64,000 bases of DNA from Cladopsammia gracilis (taxonomy: Eukaryota > Cnidaria > Anthozoa > Scleractinia > Dendrophylliidae), in contig JAJGOT010000049.1 of assembly GCA_022457155.1 (NCBI GenBank), positions 994,001 through 1,058,000 of the forward strand. Reading direction: 5' to 3'. Each line of letters starts with the position of its first letter. The stretch's first letter is position 1. The position numbers and the translations under genes were made by a program. Shown one piece after another: positions 34,165 through 44,959 of the stretch. The notes below the pieces were generated by a model, which worked only from the letters and a program-made list of their open reading frames with translations, had not been told where the DNA came from and did not search any database.

Positions 34165-35287
34165 ATGCCACCAAAAAAGCGTGCCGCTGGTCCTGGTAGA
34201 CGCTCTAAACGTCTTCGCCCGCTACCACCGGCCGATCTGCGAGAAGCCGAGCCAGCTGCAGTGGTGCAGGGTGACCCCCCCTGTAGCACAGCCTCGTCAA
34301 GACGACACACAGTTGATGCAGTGCAATGTGCAAGCGCTAACCAGTGTGATCGCCGCCGCAGTATCTAAAGCGGTCAAAGAAGCCTTGACTCCACAGCAGC
34401 AACCTGCAGACCATAACCCGACGCCTACTCGCCAAGTAGACCAAATTGTTGATGGGGAGACCGCAGCAATTACACAAGGTATGCAAGGCGTGACCCCACA
34501 AATTTCGTTAGAAAGCCGCGAGGAACGTCCCCAGCAGATATTTACCAGTATTGGTATAAACCTAGGTGCGCGAGTAAGCGCTAAACTTAAAGCCAAAATT
34601 TGGGCCCATGAATATGTAGACTTCGGGGCGTTATTGACGGTTGCTCCTCCACGGGACAAGTATGCCTTGTCTATGTCTTCCCCTCCGGGTAACTCTGGTA
34701 GAAACGAGCTAACCTTTGAGCCGTGTAGCTCATCAAAAAAGGTAACCAATATACAACAGTGGATTACGGCATTTAACATTTTTGCTTCGATTTATGCGGA
34801 GAGAACATCCGTTGACGCCCCGAAGTTATTAAAATATTGTGAAATAGTGCGTGACCTTTCACAGAAATCGGCAGACTGGATTTTTTATGATGAACAGTTT
34901 CGCTAGTTTCGCTACTTAAGGCAGTCGGCCCCTCAGAGCTACTCATGGGATCAGATCCACTGGGAATTATGGCTGCGGGCGATGACTAATTCTCGCGGCA
35001 GATCCCAATTTTCTGCCACTACAGATAAGGTCAACCCTCGGGCCCGTTTTCGTCCCTCCTCCAACAATTTTCCAAAGGGGACATGCTGGGCATTTCATGC
35101 CGGTCGGCAGTGTAAAGGATGCCACTACGAGCATGTCTGCTTTAAATGCCAGGCCAAACATCCCGCCAGTCAATGTCAGGTCTCCTCGACCCTCCAGCGC
35201 TCTAACTTTGGTAAATTCGGATCGCCAGTTGCTACTCCGGGTGTTGGGCAGCCAACCGGTAACGCCCGTAAAGGCGGATCGACTTGA
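34165..35287 (+). pseudogene. gag: DIRS-2 gag-like protein, frameshifted
   Basis: ATG at 34165 opens a basic N-terminus (MPPKKRAAGPGRRSKRLRP). The frame shifts near 34270-34310 at a C run and continues VAQPRQDDTQLMQ. The central DIRS gag domain is clear: SAKLKAKIWAHEYVDFGALL, then NIQQWITAFNIFASIYAERT and SADWIFYDEQFR. One in-frame TAG (34904-34906) follows, then the Cys/His region FPKGTCWAFHAGRQCKGCHY...CFKCQAKHPASQC. The protein would form the particle and bind RNA. Confidence 0.82.
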
Positions 35288-36302
35288 ATCTTTACTGGCT
35301 GGTTATAGTCTGCCCCTCAAAACGTTTTTAATTGATGGCTTTCGTTATGGTTTTCGAATTTCTTACTTTGGCGAATATTCTAAGCTTGAGTCTATTAATT
35401 TGCAAAGCGCGCTACACAGTCCGGACGTTACGTTCGCGAAATTGAAGAAAGAAATCGACGCTGGTAGGGTCGTGGGCCCTTTCAGTGCTCCCCCCACCCC
35501 CCCCCCCCCCCTTTCCCAGTTTTCGCACTTCGCCCGTCGGCATAATTCCCAAAAAAACTCCCAATGAGTTTAGACTAATACACCATTTATCAATTTATCA
35601 CACCCCGAAGGTTTTTCTGTTAATGATTTTATTCCGGACGAATCTTCGTCAGTGCAATACGCTACTATTAACGATGCTATTTCGATCTTAAAAAAATTAG
35701 GCAAAGGTTGTTTTATGGCTAAAACCGATATTAAGTCTGCATTCCGTATTATCCCCGTCCACCCGCTGGAGTACCCTTTACTCGGCATTAATTGGGATAA
35801 TACTATTTTGATCGTTGTTTAGCTATGGGGCTCAAATCAAGCTGTGCTCTTTTCGAAAAATTCAGTTCTTCTCTAGAGTGGCTAGCCAAACATCACTTGC
35901 ATGCCTCTGCGGTTATACATATTTTAGATGACTTCCTGTTTATTGCACCCACTCATGATAAGTGCCACACAGACCTACATAATTTTCTTGTCATGTGCAA
36001 ATTCCTTGGAGTCCCAATTGCTAATGAAAAGACAGTGGGCCCAAATACAACTTTACAATTTGCTGGAATAGAACTCGATTCTGTGCGTCAGGAAGCTAGA
36101 TTGCCGTTAGAAAAGCTTACCAAATCTCGCACCTTACTCCATCAATTTTATAGGAAGCGCTCCGTTACTCTCCGCGAACTGCAGTCTTTAATCGGACTGT
36201 TGAATTTTTGTTGTTCAGTCGTTGTCCCAGGCCGTGCCTTTTTACGACGTTTAATAGATCTTACTAGCGGTCTGACGCGCCCTCATCACCATATCCGTTT
36301 AA
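35220..36302 (+). pseudogene. pol: DIRS-2 reverse transcriptase, 5' part of pol, frameshifted
   Basis: Pieces in order: TPVKADRLESLLAGYSL, FLIDGFRYGFRI and GRVVGPFSAPP; then, after a C-run shift, SPVGIIPKK and NEFRLIHHLS; then, after another shift, DFIPDESSSVQYAT and FMAKTDIKSAFRIIPVHP (motif A); then, after a shift near 35800, MGLKSSCALFEKFSSSLEWL and HILDDFLFIAP (the DD of motif C). It ends TRPHHHIRL at the TTAA where the MITE has inserted; RNase H resumes at 41901. Confidence 0.85.
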
Positions 36303-36916
36303 GGTTACAGTGTACCTTCGGGGGTGTCTCCAGTATAACAGCTCTAGCGTCTTAAGATTATACTTAATATACCTAAACCCAGATATCAAATTAAAGCTTA
36401 TAGAGCTGGCTATCTAAATATGGAAACCATTAGGTAATAAAATGAATTGTCGAATTTTTTACGACGTCTAAATTCGAACGACCGAATCAGTTTTAAAACG
36501 CTATAACTCAAAGCGATTATTATATTTTGCTAAGTTGATTTGTTCTCGGGTTTCCGGACACGAAGCGCTAAAAAAACGTGTCGGCGATTTCCCATATTCA
36601 ATTGCAGTAAAAAGTTACAGAATATTTTCGAAAAGGGGAGAAAAAAAATTGTAATGATCGCACGGAAATAGCTCTTGACGAAAAAGTTTTCGGAATTAAG
36701 AAATTCGCCGACTCGTTTTTGTTGATTATATGTTAGCCTAGCTTCTGTCCAAATTTAAGGAAAATCGAACAAATTCCCTTTGAGTTTTAGCTCTTTAAAG
36801 TGTCCCCAACAAGCGAAAAATTAACTTTGAGAAAACGGCGCTTAAAAAAACATATCGCTTAATAAACAAACTCCGCCCACAAAAGTTATACCGTCATTTC
36901 TCCGTCAATTTTCACT

Positions 36917-37564
36917 ATATTTCAGCTCCACTACACAGTAAACAACATGATCAAAAACCATTAGGTTTATTTTGGCGGTTTCGGCCGAGCACCAGGAACT
37001 ATAACAATACGTTATACTACAACCTCTTATTACATCCAAGTATGCGATACGTAACATGATACAGAGCTGAGCGACAGTTTACAAACATAGTACTGTCAGA
37101 CGGAGGCCAGAAAAAACCTGCCGGAAAAAAAAAAAAAAAAAACCCTGTGGGGAAAAAACTCGGCAGGAAATCTCGGTAGGAACCATGGCTCAAGCTCTAA
37201 ATAGCCCATCCTACGAGGCTACACGAGGGACGACATACTTAAAAATAAAGTAAAATAAATAAATAAAATAAAAATAACGTTAGCTAAACTGAGGTGTCGG
37301 CCTAGAATGATATCCCACGTGATATTCATCTCTTATATAGCCCTCCCTTATGCACGTGCTCATTCCACTGGGCTAGCCCCAGTCCCCACTGTTCTCGTGC
37401 CGCAGAAATATTTCATTTCCGGCTAATTCGTATCCACTCAAACGCCAGAAATTCCATATTTCAGCTCCACTACACAGTAAACAACATGATCAAAAACCAT
37501 TAGGTTTATTTTGGCGGTTTCGGCCGAGCACCAGGAACTATAACAATACGTTATACTACAACCT
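36917..37564 (-). repeat. DIRS-3 right end: B2, spacer, A2, B1
   Basis: B2 36917-37025 and B1 37456-37564 match; A2 37270-37457 matches A1 41611-41798. The spacer (37026-37269) includes an 18-A run. The recombinase stop codon falls inside B1. Confidence 0.9.
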
Positions 37565-38655
37565 AGATGAAAAAGTATAGGGCCTGATGGACCGGGAAAG
37601 AGAACTAAAGCCTAGAGACTTAGAAACTAGAAGTCGTGAAGAAATATCGTCCTTAATATACTCGTCCCTAGCGGCGACGCTTTTCCATCTGCCGTGTCTC
37701 TGGAAAACTCTACCACTAACCTCGCTGTTGGCGACCTTAGAGGCTCCTCCTGAACGGAAGGAGTGAATCCCATAAACTGAGGGATCTGGAACTATATTCT
37801 GTAGACTTTTGGCTAACTGATCCCTGAACGTTATGTAAGACATAAGCTTATCCTTTTGGACCAACTTATAAGACGACTTAGTTTAACTAAAGGTAGGAAA
37901 ATAAACTTGCTGGAGTGAGAGACGATATCTAATTTACTTGAGTAGGCTTTAAGTAAGGAAACTGGGCAGACCCTACCCCCTGATTGGGCAATAACGACCT
38001 CGTCGCCTTGTTTGAACTGGACAGACTTGCTTTCTTCCACTTCGATAACCATCTACCCCTCGTGTAAATAAATATGAATCATTCTAATATGAAGAACCTC
38101 CTCAGATCTGAAAAACCCCGCATAAGCTAGCGCATATAGGCCCACATTCCTAAGCTGTAGAATGTTAGAGAAATCATCCCTTCCAACGACAACTTTAAGG
38201 AATTCAATTGTTAAGGGCTCTTTCCTGTTGGGTCTCCCAGCGCCTAAAACTCCGTTGGCAGCTTCCCGAACTCTAGAGACTAATTGATAATCCGTAGGAG
38301 AGGCCATACCCTCCACCTCATGGGCCCACTTAATGGCGTAACAAGCAGAATCAACGGAACTAATCGACCGGATGGATTCTAATAAATGATGTAAACAAAG
38401 TGCTACATGAATAGGATTTTTGGGGAGAAAAGAAGTCTTCAATTTGCTGAAAGCAAAGTCCTTCCAATTTCTTGAACGCTCGATGATAGATGTCAGTGGT
38501 GGCTGGCGCCCTCGCTGAAAAAACAGACTTCTGAAGCCTTTATGCAAGACCCTGCAGGCATGGATCCTCCAAAGCTGCTGTTTTCTTCCAAATGCCTTCC
38601 TTAAAAATGTCTGAAAACAAAGGGGAGAACAATCAGAGACAACAATAGAAAGCAA
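37556..38655 (-). pseudogene. DIRS-3 tyrosine recombinase
   Basis: 38655-38053 encodes the core-binding part and first Arg block (LRNVGLYALAYAGFFRSEEV), then an in-frame stop at 38053-38055. 38052-37831 continues in the same frame (FKQGDEVVIAQSGGRVCPVS). A shift near 37850 leads to 37864-37556 with HSFRSGGAS, HGRWKS and the candidate nucleophile Tyr in RDEYIKD. Two lesions (one stop, one frameshift) break an otherwise complete enzyme. Confidence 0.85.
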
Positions 38656-39252
38656 ACAATAGTAGAGTGCAATTGATTTATTTACATCTCACGATCTACG
38701 GCAAAAACAACGAGTACTGGAAAAACCAAAGGGCCATGAACTGGCAAACCGAAGTATCAAAAGACTTCTCTAATGATGGGTTCCAAAGACCCTAACAGTT
38801 GTTACGTTGTACACAACTGCCACCGTCAACGGTGCAAAAGCCCGAAAAAGACGGTTTCCTAGATTGCTCAAAATTCAGACGCAGAGCTACCACACTGAAG
38901 GACAAATCCTTTGAACCAAACACGTGGTTCTTGGCTTTACCTCTGATAAAGAGATGCTTAAACTTGGGAAGTGTCACCCAATCATGTACAAACGCATTCC
39001 AGTGCTTGACATCGCCACATAGTAACACCCAAAAATGTGATGACTTCCACATTGGAACGACAAGAGTTCCTACAGCCTTGCAAGCTCTAGCGTGAGCAAT
39101 TCAATAACTCTACTAACTTGCGAAAGCGGGGGAAGAATCCAATTATTTTCGCAATCCCAGTTTTGAGTGAAAGCGTCCACCGCTTCGGTGCCAGGCTGCT
39201 AAATTCTAGAATTGTAAAGCGTTATTACTACAAGCAAACCTGAGTGGGGGCC
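38656..39252 (-). pseudogene. DIRS-3 post-RNase H region
   Basis: Minus-strand codons read AVDAFTQNWDCENNWILPPL and SQVSRVIELLT, then VGTLVVPMWKSSHFW. This is the conserved block between RNase H and recombinase in DIRS elements. It continues to about 38800 and then becomes noncoding. Confidence 0.75.
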
Positions 39253-39882
39253 TCATTTACAATTCAGCATGTGAAAAACGTCATCATTGATGATGTAATC
39301 GTCAAAATCGACGGTTCTGCTCAAAAGATTAGCCTGGTAATCAAAGCTCCTAGGGATCCACTTATTTTCAAGGGTAATGCCAGAACGGGCCCACACATTA
39401 AAAATAGAAAACGCCAGGGACTGAAGCTCTGTGACTTTACTGCCGTTGTGAACAACACTAACTACGCTGGTGTCATCTGTAAACCAGGCAACGTTTTTGC
39501 CATGAAGATCGGGGGCAAAAGCAGACAGTGCTAGGTCTACGGTCCTAAGCTCCCTCCACGTGGAACTTTTAGAACTTTCTGCAGTACTCCAATTTTGATG
39601 GAAAATCTTGTGCTCATTGTTAATGAAAGCACTACAGGCGTGATCGCGGGACTCGTCAGAATAGACAAACTTAGCAGGTGGTTGTAAAGGCGCCCAGGGG
39701 CAATGAAAATGAAAGGAGTCAACATTATCACTCCGAAATGCTAGTTCATCGCAAGCTTCCTTAGTTAATACAATCTCAGAATTCCATGACAGCTTCTGAT
39801 TAACAGCAGCATACAAAGAACGTGTCATAATCCTAGCCACACTTCCTACACAAGGAGTGAGCGAAATGACTTGGCCTACCAC
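39253..39882 (-). pseudogene. pol: DIRS-3 RNase H domain
   Basis: 210-residue open frame: FVYSDESRDHACSAF (first Asp), SSTWRELRTVDLAL (Glu), NVAWFTDDTSVVSVVHNGS (second Asp), and FDYQANLLSR in place of the usual ADxLSR. It degrades the RNA strand during cDNA synthesis. Open on its own but cut off from RT by the duplication at 39811-40420. Confidence 0.85.
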
Positions 39883-40420
39883 AGAGGCAAGATCTCTAAC
39901 TTTGACGCTCTTACAATCAACTTTACTTATAATAAAATTAATACTGCTCTTTCATTTAGAAATCCTGCGTTCGGTAACCGAAATAAAGCCTTGAAAGGTA
40001 TCAAAAAAAGTGCCGAGCCAGGTAATAACTTGGGCAGGCTCCCAAAGCGACTTCTCTTCACTAATTAGAAAGCCAAACCTAGTCAAATCAACGCGAACTG
40101 TCAGCCTGATAAAAATCAGCATACAAAGAACGTGTCATAATCCTAGCCACACTTCCTACACAAGGAGTGAGTGAAATGACTTGGCCTACGACAGAGGCAA
40201 GATCTCTAACTTTGACGCTCTTACAATCAACCTTACGTATAAAATTAATACTGCTCTTTCATTTAGAAATCCCGCGTTCGGTAACCGAAATAAAGCCTTG
40301 ATAGGTATCAAAAACAGTGCCGAGCCAGGTTATAACTTGGGCAGGTTCCCAACGGGACTTCTCTTCGTTAATTAGAAAGCCAAACCTGGTCAAATCAACG
40401 CGAACTGTCAAGCTGTTAAT
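39808..40420 (-). repeat. 310-bp tandem duplication inside DIRS-3 pol
   Basis: ATACAAAGAACGTGTCATAA begins at 39811 and again at 40121, and similarity continues to CAAATCAACGCGAACTGTCA in both. Copies differ at scattered sites, so the duplication is not very recent. It repeats the RT C-terminus/RNase H boundary. Confidence 0.9.
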
Positions 40421-41272
40421 TTTTGCTTTGATAGCGCTGACACCACCCCTTAAACCATTGTCAAGGAAAATAGCCATGGGAATTCCTTTACACCTCCATG
40501 AAGTCAAAATAGGCCTTAATAATTTGGTGAATAAATACGGTGCGGATGGCAAGCCAAAAGGTAACACTTTGAACTGAAAATATTTTACTACACCGTCACC
40601 GAAAATCCAGGAAAAAGCTAAATATTTCCGGTGCTCTGGAAAAATTTGGACATGGTGATACCCAGACTTAAGATCGAACTTGAAAAGATAGAACCCTTGA
40701 TAGAAAATTTGAAGGGCTACGGAAATGTCTTTAAACATCTAAATCTCCGTTAGAAGACATACAAATTCACATGTCTCAAGTCGAGAATCAATCACTTCTT
40801 ACCCGATCGAAGGCTGTATTGAAACGGATAGCGGGTTAAGTATGTCAGGCTGAAGATCCAGAATCTCTATACACTTATGTTTTAACAAATCGGAAATAGC
40901 CTCTGAAACAAAATGACTATCCTAAAGTACAGAAGTATTGTTGGACCTAACTTATGGGATTTTATAACCGTCGCGCACGACGCTTAATATAAACCCTGAA
41001 GCTCCTAATTTCACCCATTCATCATAACATAAAGCCAAACGACCGCGAACCTCAGGAATATAAGATTCACCTGAGGTAAACTCATAATTTGACAGTGACT
41101 TTATTTCAACTGTGGGAGCTAAAATATTTGAATCTGAAAATTCATCTTCGCAAGTGAAACAAAAATAGAAATAAAAATAGAATTGACAACACCTTGGACC
41201 TGTCCTTGATCGGCGCTCTGGCCTCTGCTCGAATGATCTTTTTCTCGTCGTCGTAATCTTCCGCAGGATCAT
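40259..41272 (-). pseudogene. pol: DIRS-3 reverse transcriptase
   Basis: N-terminal block EVRGRLALCYDEWVKLGASG and VRDGYKIP (41080-40952); a broken stretch 40950-40740; then 40738-40259 with LFKFDLKSGYHHVQIFPEHR (motif A), LPFGLPSAPYLFTKLLRP (motif B) and FLDNGLRGG, where the second Asp of the DD motif is Asn. The start of RT overlaps the end of the gag-like frame. Confidence 0.85.
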
Positions 41273-41567
41273 TACGTCTATATTCCTTTCTAGAGGGAAG
41301 CGTGGACTTTGTCGAGCTGTTTGGAGGAACAGGCTTCTTTAGTTTCTTCAATGGCGTCACCGACTTTAAGATTAAACTTGTATTGGTCGTCGTTTCCTTT
41401 CTTCTTAAAGCGATGCGGCACGTCAAACTTGAGCTTTTTGATCTCTTTGAGATGGGAATCTGCAGTGTCCGCGTGGGAACGCTTGAAGTTCTGTTAAATA
41501 ATTTTTCAGCATGGACTTCATGGAAGCTAGCAGACTTGGGCAATTGACAACTCGACAATTCCGACAA
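41142..41567 (-). CDS. DIRS-3 gag-like ORF
   Basis: 142 codons from ATG 41567, rich in Lys, Ser, Thr and Arg, ending with a hydrophobic LFLFLFLF stretch that comes from a read-through of AAAATAG-type sequence. Position (between A1 and RT) suggests gag; no zinc knuckle or other motif supports it. Confidence 0.45.
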   Translation of the reverse strand: MSELSSCQLPKSASFHEVHAEKLFNRTSSVPTRTLQIPISKRSKSSSLTCRIALRRKETTTNTSLILKSVTPLKKLKKPVPPNSSTKSTLPSRKEYRRNDPAEDYDDEKKIIRAEARAPIKDRSKVLSILFLFLFLFHLRR

Positions 41568-41610
41568 CGTCGGCCTCCTGCATGATCAAGAGAACGTACC
41601 GCAGTGACTC

Positions 41611-41798
41611 AAAAATAACGTTAGCTAAACTGAGGTGTCGGCCTAGAATGATATCCCACGTGATATTCATCTCTTATATAGCTCTCCCTTATGCACGTGC
41701 TCATTCCACTGGGCTAACCCCAGTCCCCACTGTTCTCGTGCCGCAGAAATATTTCATTTCCGGCTAATTCGTATCCACTTAAACGCCAGAAATTCCAT
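41611..41798 (-). repeat. DIRS-3 terminal repeat A1
   Basis: 188 bp matching 37270-37457 with a few substitutions. On the minus strand it precedes the gag-like ORF. It includes a CACGTG-containing segment and TATAAGAG (minus), a possible promoter. Confidence 0.85.
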
Positions 41799-41904
41799 TT
41801 TTTGATAATTTTTTTTTGGATGAAAGTTCATCCTGTAAACTTTATTTTAACGCCAAAAAAAAATTTCAATAAATTTTCGATCTGAAGGTACACTGTAACC
41901 TTAA

Positions 41905-42460
41905 AGCGAGAAGCTAAACAAGATATACGCATGTGGTTTACTTTTCTAGATAGTTTTAATGGCAGGGCATTTTTTTTCTGTCAGATTGCTGGGACGATTC
42001 TTTTAGACTTGACTTATATACGGATGCCGCGGCCTCAAAAGGTTATGGTGCGATATTTGGGAAGCACTGGTTCGGCGGCGCTTTTCCTCCGGGGTGGAAA
42101 GATTTTAACATAACTTTCCTAGAGCTGTTTCCGATTGTCCTTGCCGTACACATTTGGGGGTCTCATATGTCAAACCGCCGCGTGTTATTTTTTACCGATA
42201 ATTCTGCTCTCGTTGATATTATCAACAAGCAAACATCAAAGCATAAGACAGTCATGGTTCTTTTACGCGACCTCGTTCTTAGTTGTTTAAGTAACAATAT
42301 ACTATTCCGTGCTAAGCATGTTCCCGGTTTGCAGAATTGCCAAGCCGATCATATCTCCCGTTTTCAGGTGGAGAGCTTCAGGGGGCTAGCGCCGGACGCA
42401 GACGAACTCCCAACAACAGTTCCAACGAACCTTCTACCGGAGAATTGGTCACTCATTTGA
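41905..42460 (+). pseudogene. pol: DIRS-2 RNase H domain
   Basis: Resumes the pol frame at the TTAA (MWFTFLDSFNGRAFF). After a shift it reads LYTDAAASKGYGAIFGKHW (first Asp) and FLELFPIVLAVHIWG (Glu); then NRRVLFFTDNSALVDIINKQ (Asp), FRAKHVPGLQNCQADHISR. All four acidic positions can be found, spread over two frames. Confidence 0.85.
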
Positions 42461-44895
42461 GAGATTTACTAGACTCTGCTTTAGCACCATTAGGTACCAG
42501 AAAATCTTACCAGAGGGCATGGGCGACTTTGCAGCAATTTTACGAACGCTTCTACGAGTCGCCAACTCCTAAGCTTCCCCTCTCGTCTTCCCACTTAGCT
42601 CTTTTTATCTCTTACCTTTCTGCTAAAAAACTAGCACCTTCAACAATAACTTCATATCTTTCCGCCATCGGCTACGTTCACAAGCTCAAAGGCTATTGTG
42701 ACCCAACAAAATCATTTTTGATTCATAAGCTGTTAACCGCTTTGAGCCGCCGGCGTTTTGGCTGACCTTCGTTTACCTATTACTAGACCGGTCTTGCACG
42801 AGCTTATTAAGTCTCTCCAGCACACCAATTCTTCGGCGTATCAACGTTGTCTTTACTCAGCCATGTTTTTGATAGCCTTTTACGGTTTCTTCCGTATTGG
42901 TGAACTTGCGGCTAGGAGCGCGGAGGGTGCGGCGTCTATTTTACGACTTCAGGATTTAAAGTTTTTGATGCCGACATGGTCAACCACAAATGATCAAGAT
43001 TATTATTACAACCTTTAAGCACAATACCGCTGGAAAGCCCTTTGAAATCTTGATTGAACGCGAGGATACTTTGCCATACTGTCCTGTTCAATCTTTAGTT
43101 GAGTATTGTAAACTAAGAGGGGCCCTCCCGGGCAGGGTGTTACGAAAACGAAGACCCTCGAAAACGAAGACCTAAGACCTAAGACCGGTCTTCGTTTTCG
43201 TACTATGAAAACGAAGACCCCGTAAAACAGAAAAACATTGAAATTACAAGTTAAAATCAGCAAGGCTTAGTAATATTATACGACATTACACTTCACGCGT
43301 TCCTTCCCCATTTATTACGGCAACTACTTGTGCCGCGTCTGCTCTGGCTGCTATGTTTCGCTATGCGAGATAACTTGATTTGGTAGCGACATGGTGGGAT
43401 AAACTTACCAAAATCCGGATATTCTTACGCTAGAGTAAGGATCCAGGATCGGCAGGCATTAATCGAACGCTTGCTGCATGCCTTTGATAAGCCAGGATTG
43501 CGTGACAGTGTGAACGCGCTCTGTACAGGAAATGATCCTGGGTTTCTGCAAATAAATAATTTTTGTCTAGTGTATCGAGCGAAAAAGATTCAAACAGTCA
43601 GTAAGGCATGTCAGCTGTGAAATTCTCGTTAAAAAGTAAGCAGTTCTCTTTGCTAAGGACGGGTCTTCGTTTTCGTAGTACGAAAACGAAGACCGGGGGT
43701 CTTCGTTTTCGTACTACGAAAACGAAGACCCTAATATAAAATATCCGAAATCCATTGAAATTACGAGTTTAGACGTGCACTGAGCACCAGCAAAGGTTAT
43801 TATAGATTTTAATACATTTGTACACTTCGCGCGTGGTGTTTTCTTGCTCTTTTTTACAACTGCTTTCGGTTCTCTGCTTTGTTTTCCTACGCAATAAGTG
43901 CAAGCTCGGAACAGATTTTCCCGTTGATAGGGCGATTGGAATAGTTTAGGTTTGAATAAGGTTAAGCAAGCTGAATTCGGGCACGTACTCTACTCTAGTG
44001 CACGTCTAAACTCGTAATTTCAATGGATTTCGGATATTTTATATTAGGGTCTTCGTTTTCGTACTACGAAAACGAAGACCGGGGGTCTTCGTTTTCGTAC
44101 TACGAAAACGAAGACCCGTCCTTAGCAAAGAGAACTGCTTACTTTTTAACGAGAATTTCACAGCTGACATGCCTTACTGACTGTTTGAATCTTTTTCGCT
44201 AGATACACTAGACAAAAATTATTTATTTGCAGAAACCCAGGATCATTTCCTGTACAGAGCGCGTTCATACTGTCACGCAATCCTGGCTTATCAAAGGCAT
44301 GCAGCAAGCGTTCGATTAATGCCTGCCGATCCTGGATCCTTACTCTAGCGTAAGAATATACGGATTTTGGTAAGTTTATCCCACCATGTCGCTACCAAAT
44401 CAAGTTATCTCGCATAGCGAAACATAGCAGCCAGAGCAGACGCGGCACAAGTAGTTGCCGTAATAAATGGGGAAGGAACGCGTGAAGTGTAATGTCGTAT
44501 AATATTACTAAGCCTTGCTGATTTTAACTTGTAATTTCAATGTTTTTCTGTTTTACGGGGTCTTCGTTTTCGTAGTACGAAAACGAAGACCGGTCTTAGG
44601 TCTTAGGTCTTCGTTTTCGAGGGTCTTCGTTTTCGTAACACCCCTCCCGGGCACCCTATTTTGTCACCCAAACCTTGCACCTATTACAGTTTACCAATTT
44701 AACACCGAACTCTTACGGTGTTTACAATTTTGTGGCCTCGATAAGCATAGATATAAAGGACACAGCTTCCGAATTGCCGCCGCTTCACTTGCGGCTGATA
44801 AGGGATTTTCTGACGCCCAAATTCGCGCTCTTGGCCGCTGGAAATCTGATGCGTTTAAACTATACATTCGTTCTGAACGCCTCCATGTAAATTAA
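42430..44895 (+). pseudogene. DIRS-2 tyrosine recombinase, split by a foldback element
   Basis: First part 42430-43134: TRKSYQRAWATLQQFYERF, SLSAIGYVHKLKG-like core-binding helices, then FYGFFRIGELAARS with the first catalytic Arg, and PYCPVQSLVEYCKLRGALPG. Frameshifts lie near 42760 and 43000. After the insertion, 44644-44895 carries YKGHSFRIAAASLAAD (HxxR), RALGRWKSDAF and Tyr in KLYIRSERL. Collapsing one copy of the 10-bp duplication keeps the frame, so the insertion hit an ORF that was open at that point. Confidence 0.87.
43135..44643. mobile_element. MULE-like long foldback element (1509 bp)
   Basis: A 10-bp duplication, CTCCCGGGCA, flanks it at 43125-43134 and 44644-44653. The ends are GGGTGTTACGAAAACGAAG and its complement. 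The arms (43135 to about 43778 and about 44000 to 44643) are nearly perfect inverted copies of about 645 bp around a unique 220-bp loop. Blocks of ACGAAAACGAAGACC recur five or more times per arm in alternating orientation. Long termini, a G start and a 9-11-bp duplication are typical of Mutator-like elements. No transposase. Confidence 0.9.
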
Positions 44896-44959
44896 CATCA
44901 CTAAAATATATAAGAAGGTCACGCACTACCACCTTGATCGGGTTTTGTGTACGCTTATG

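Larger units (their letters stand above)
36917..41798 (-). mobile_element. DIRS-order retrotransposon DIRS-3 (minus), split direct repeats
   Basis: Read on the minus strand: A1 (41798-41611), ORFs, B1 (37564-37456), A2 (37457-37270), B2 (37025-36917). A copies are 188 bp and B copies 109 bp. The junction core is AT, shared by both outer ends and the B1A2 fusion. Genes: gag-like, RT, RNase H, recombinase. The copy is inactive: stops, frameshifts, a 310-bp internal tandem duplication and a changed RT active site. Confidence 0.9.
36303..41900. mobile_element. TTAA-flanked MITE inserted in DIRS-2, itself carrying DIRS-3
   Basis: Termini GGTTACAGTGTACCTTC and GAAGGTACACTGTAACC are bounded by TTAA at 36299-36302 and 41901-41904. 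Without DIRS-3 it is about 716 bp with no transposase. Collapsing the duplicated TTAA leaves the DIRS-2 pol frame continuous across the site, proving an insertion. TTAA targets are used by piggyBac and Kolobok superfamilies; the GG start does not fit piggyBac. Confidence 0.92.

Noticed and set aside
38792..39534. Plus-strand ORFs in this interval
   Set aside because: They are shadows of the minus-strand DIRS-3 RNase H and linker frames.
43015..43263. Identical N-terminal ORFs MLILTCNFNVFLFYG at both ends of the MULE-like element
   Set aside because: They are mirror images in the inverted arms. One merges with the recombinase frame only because of the insertion.
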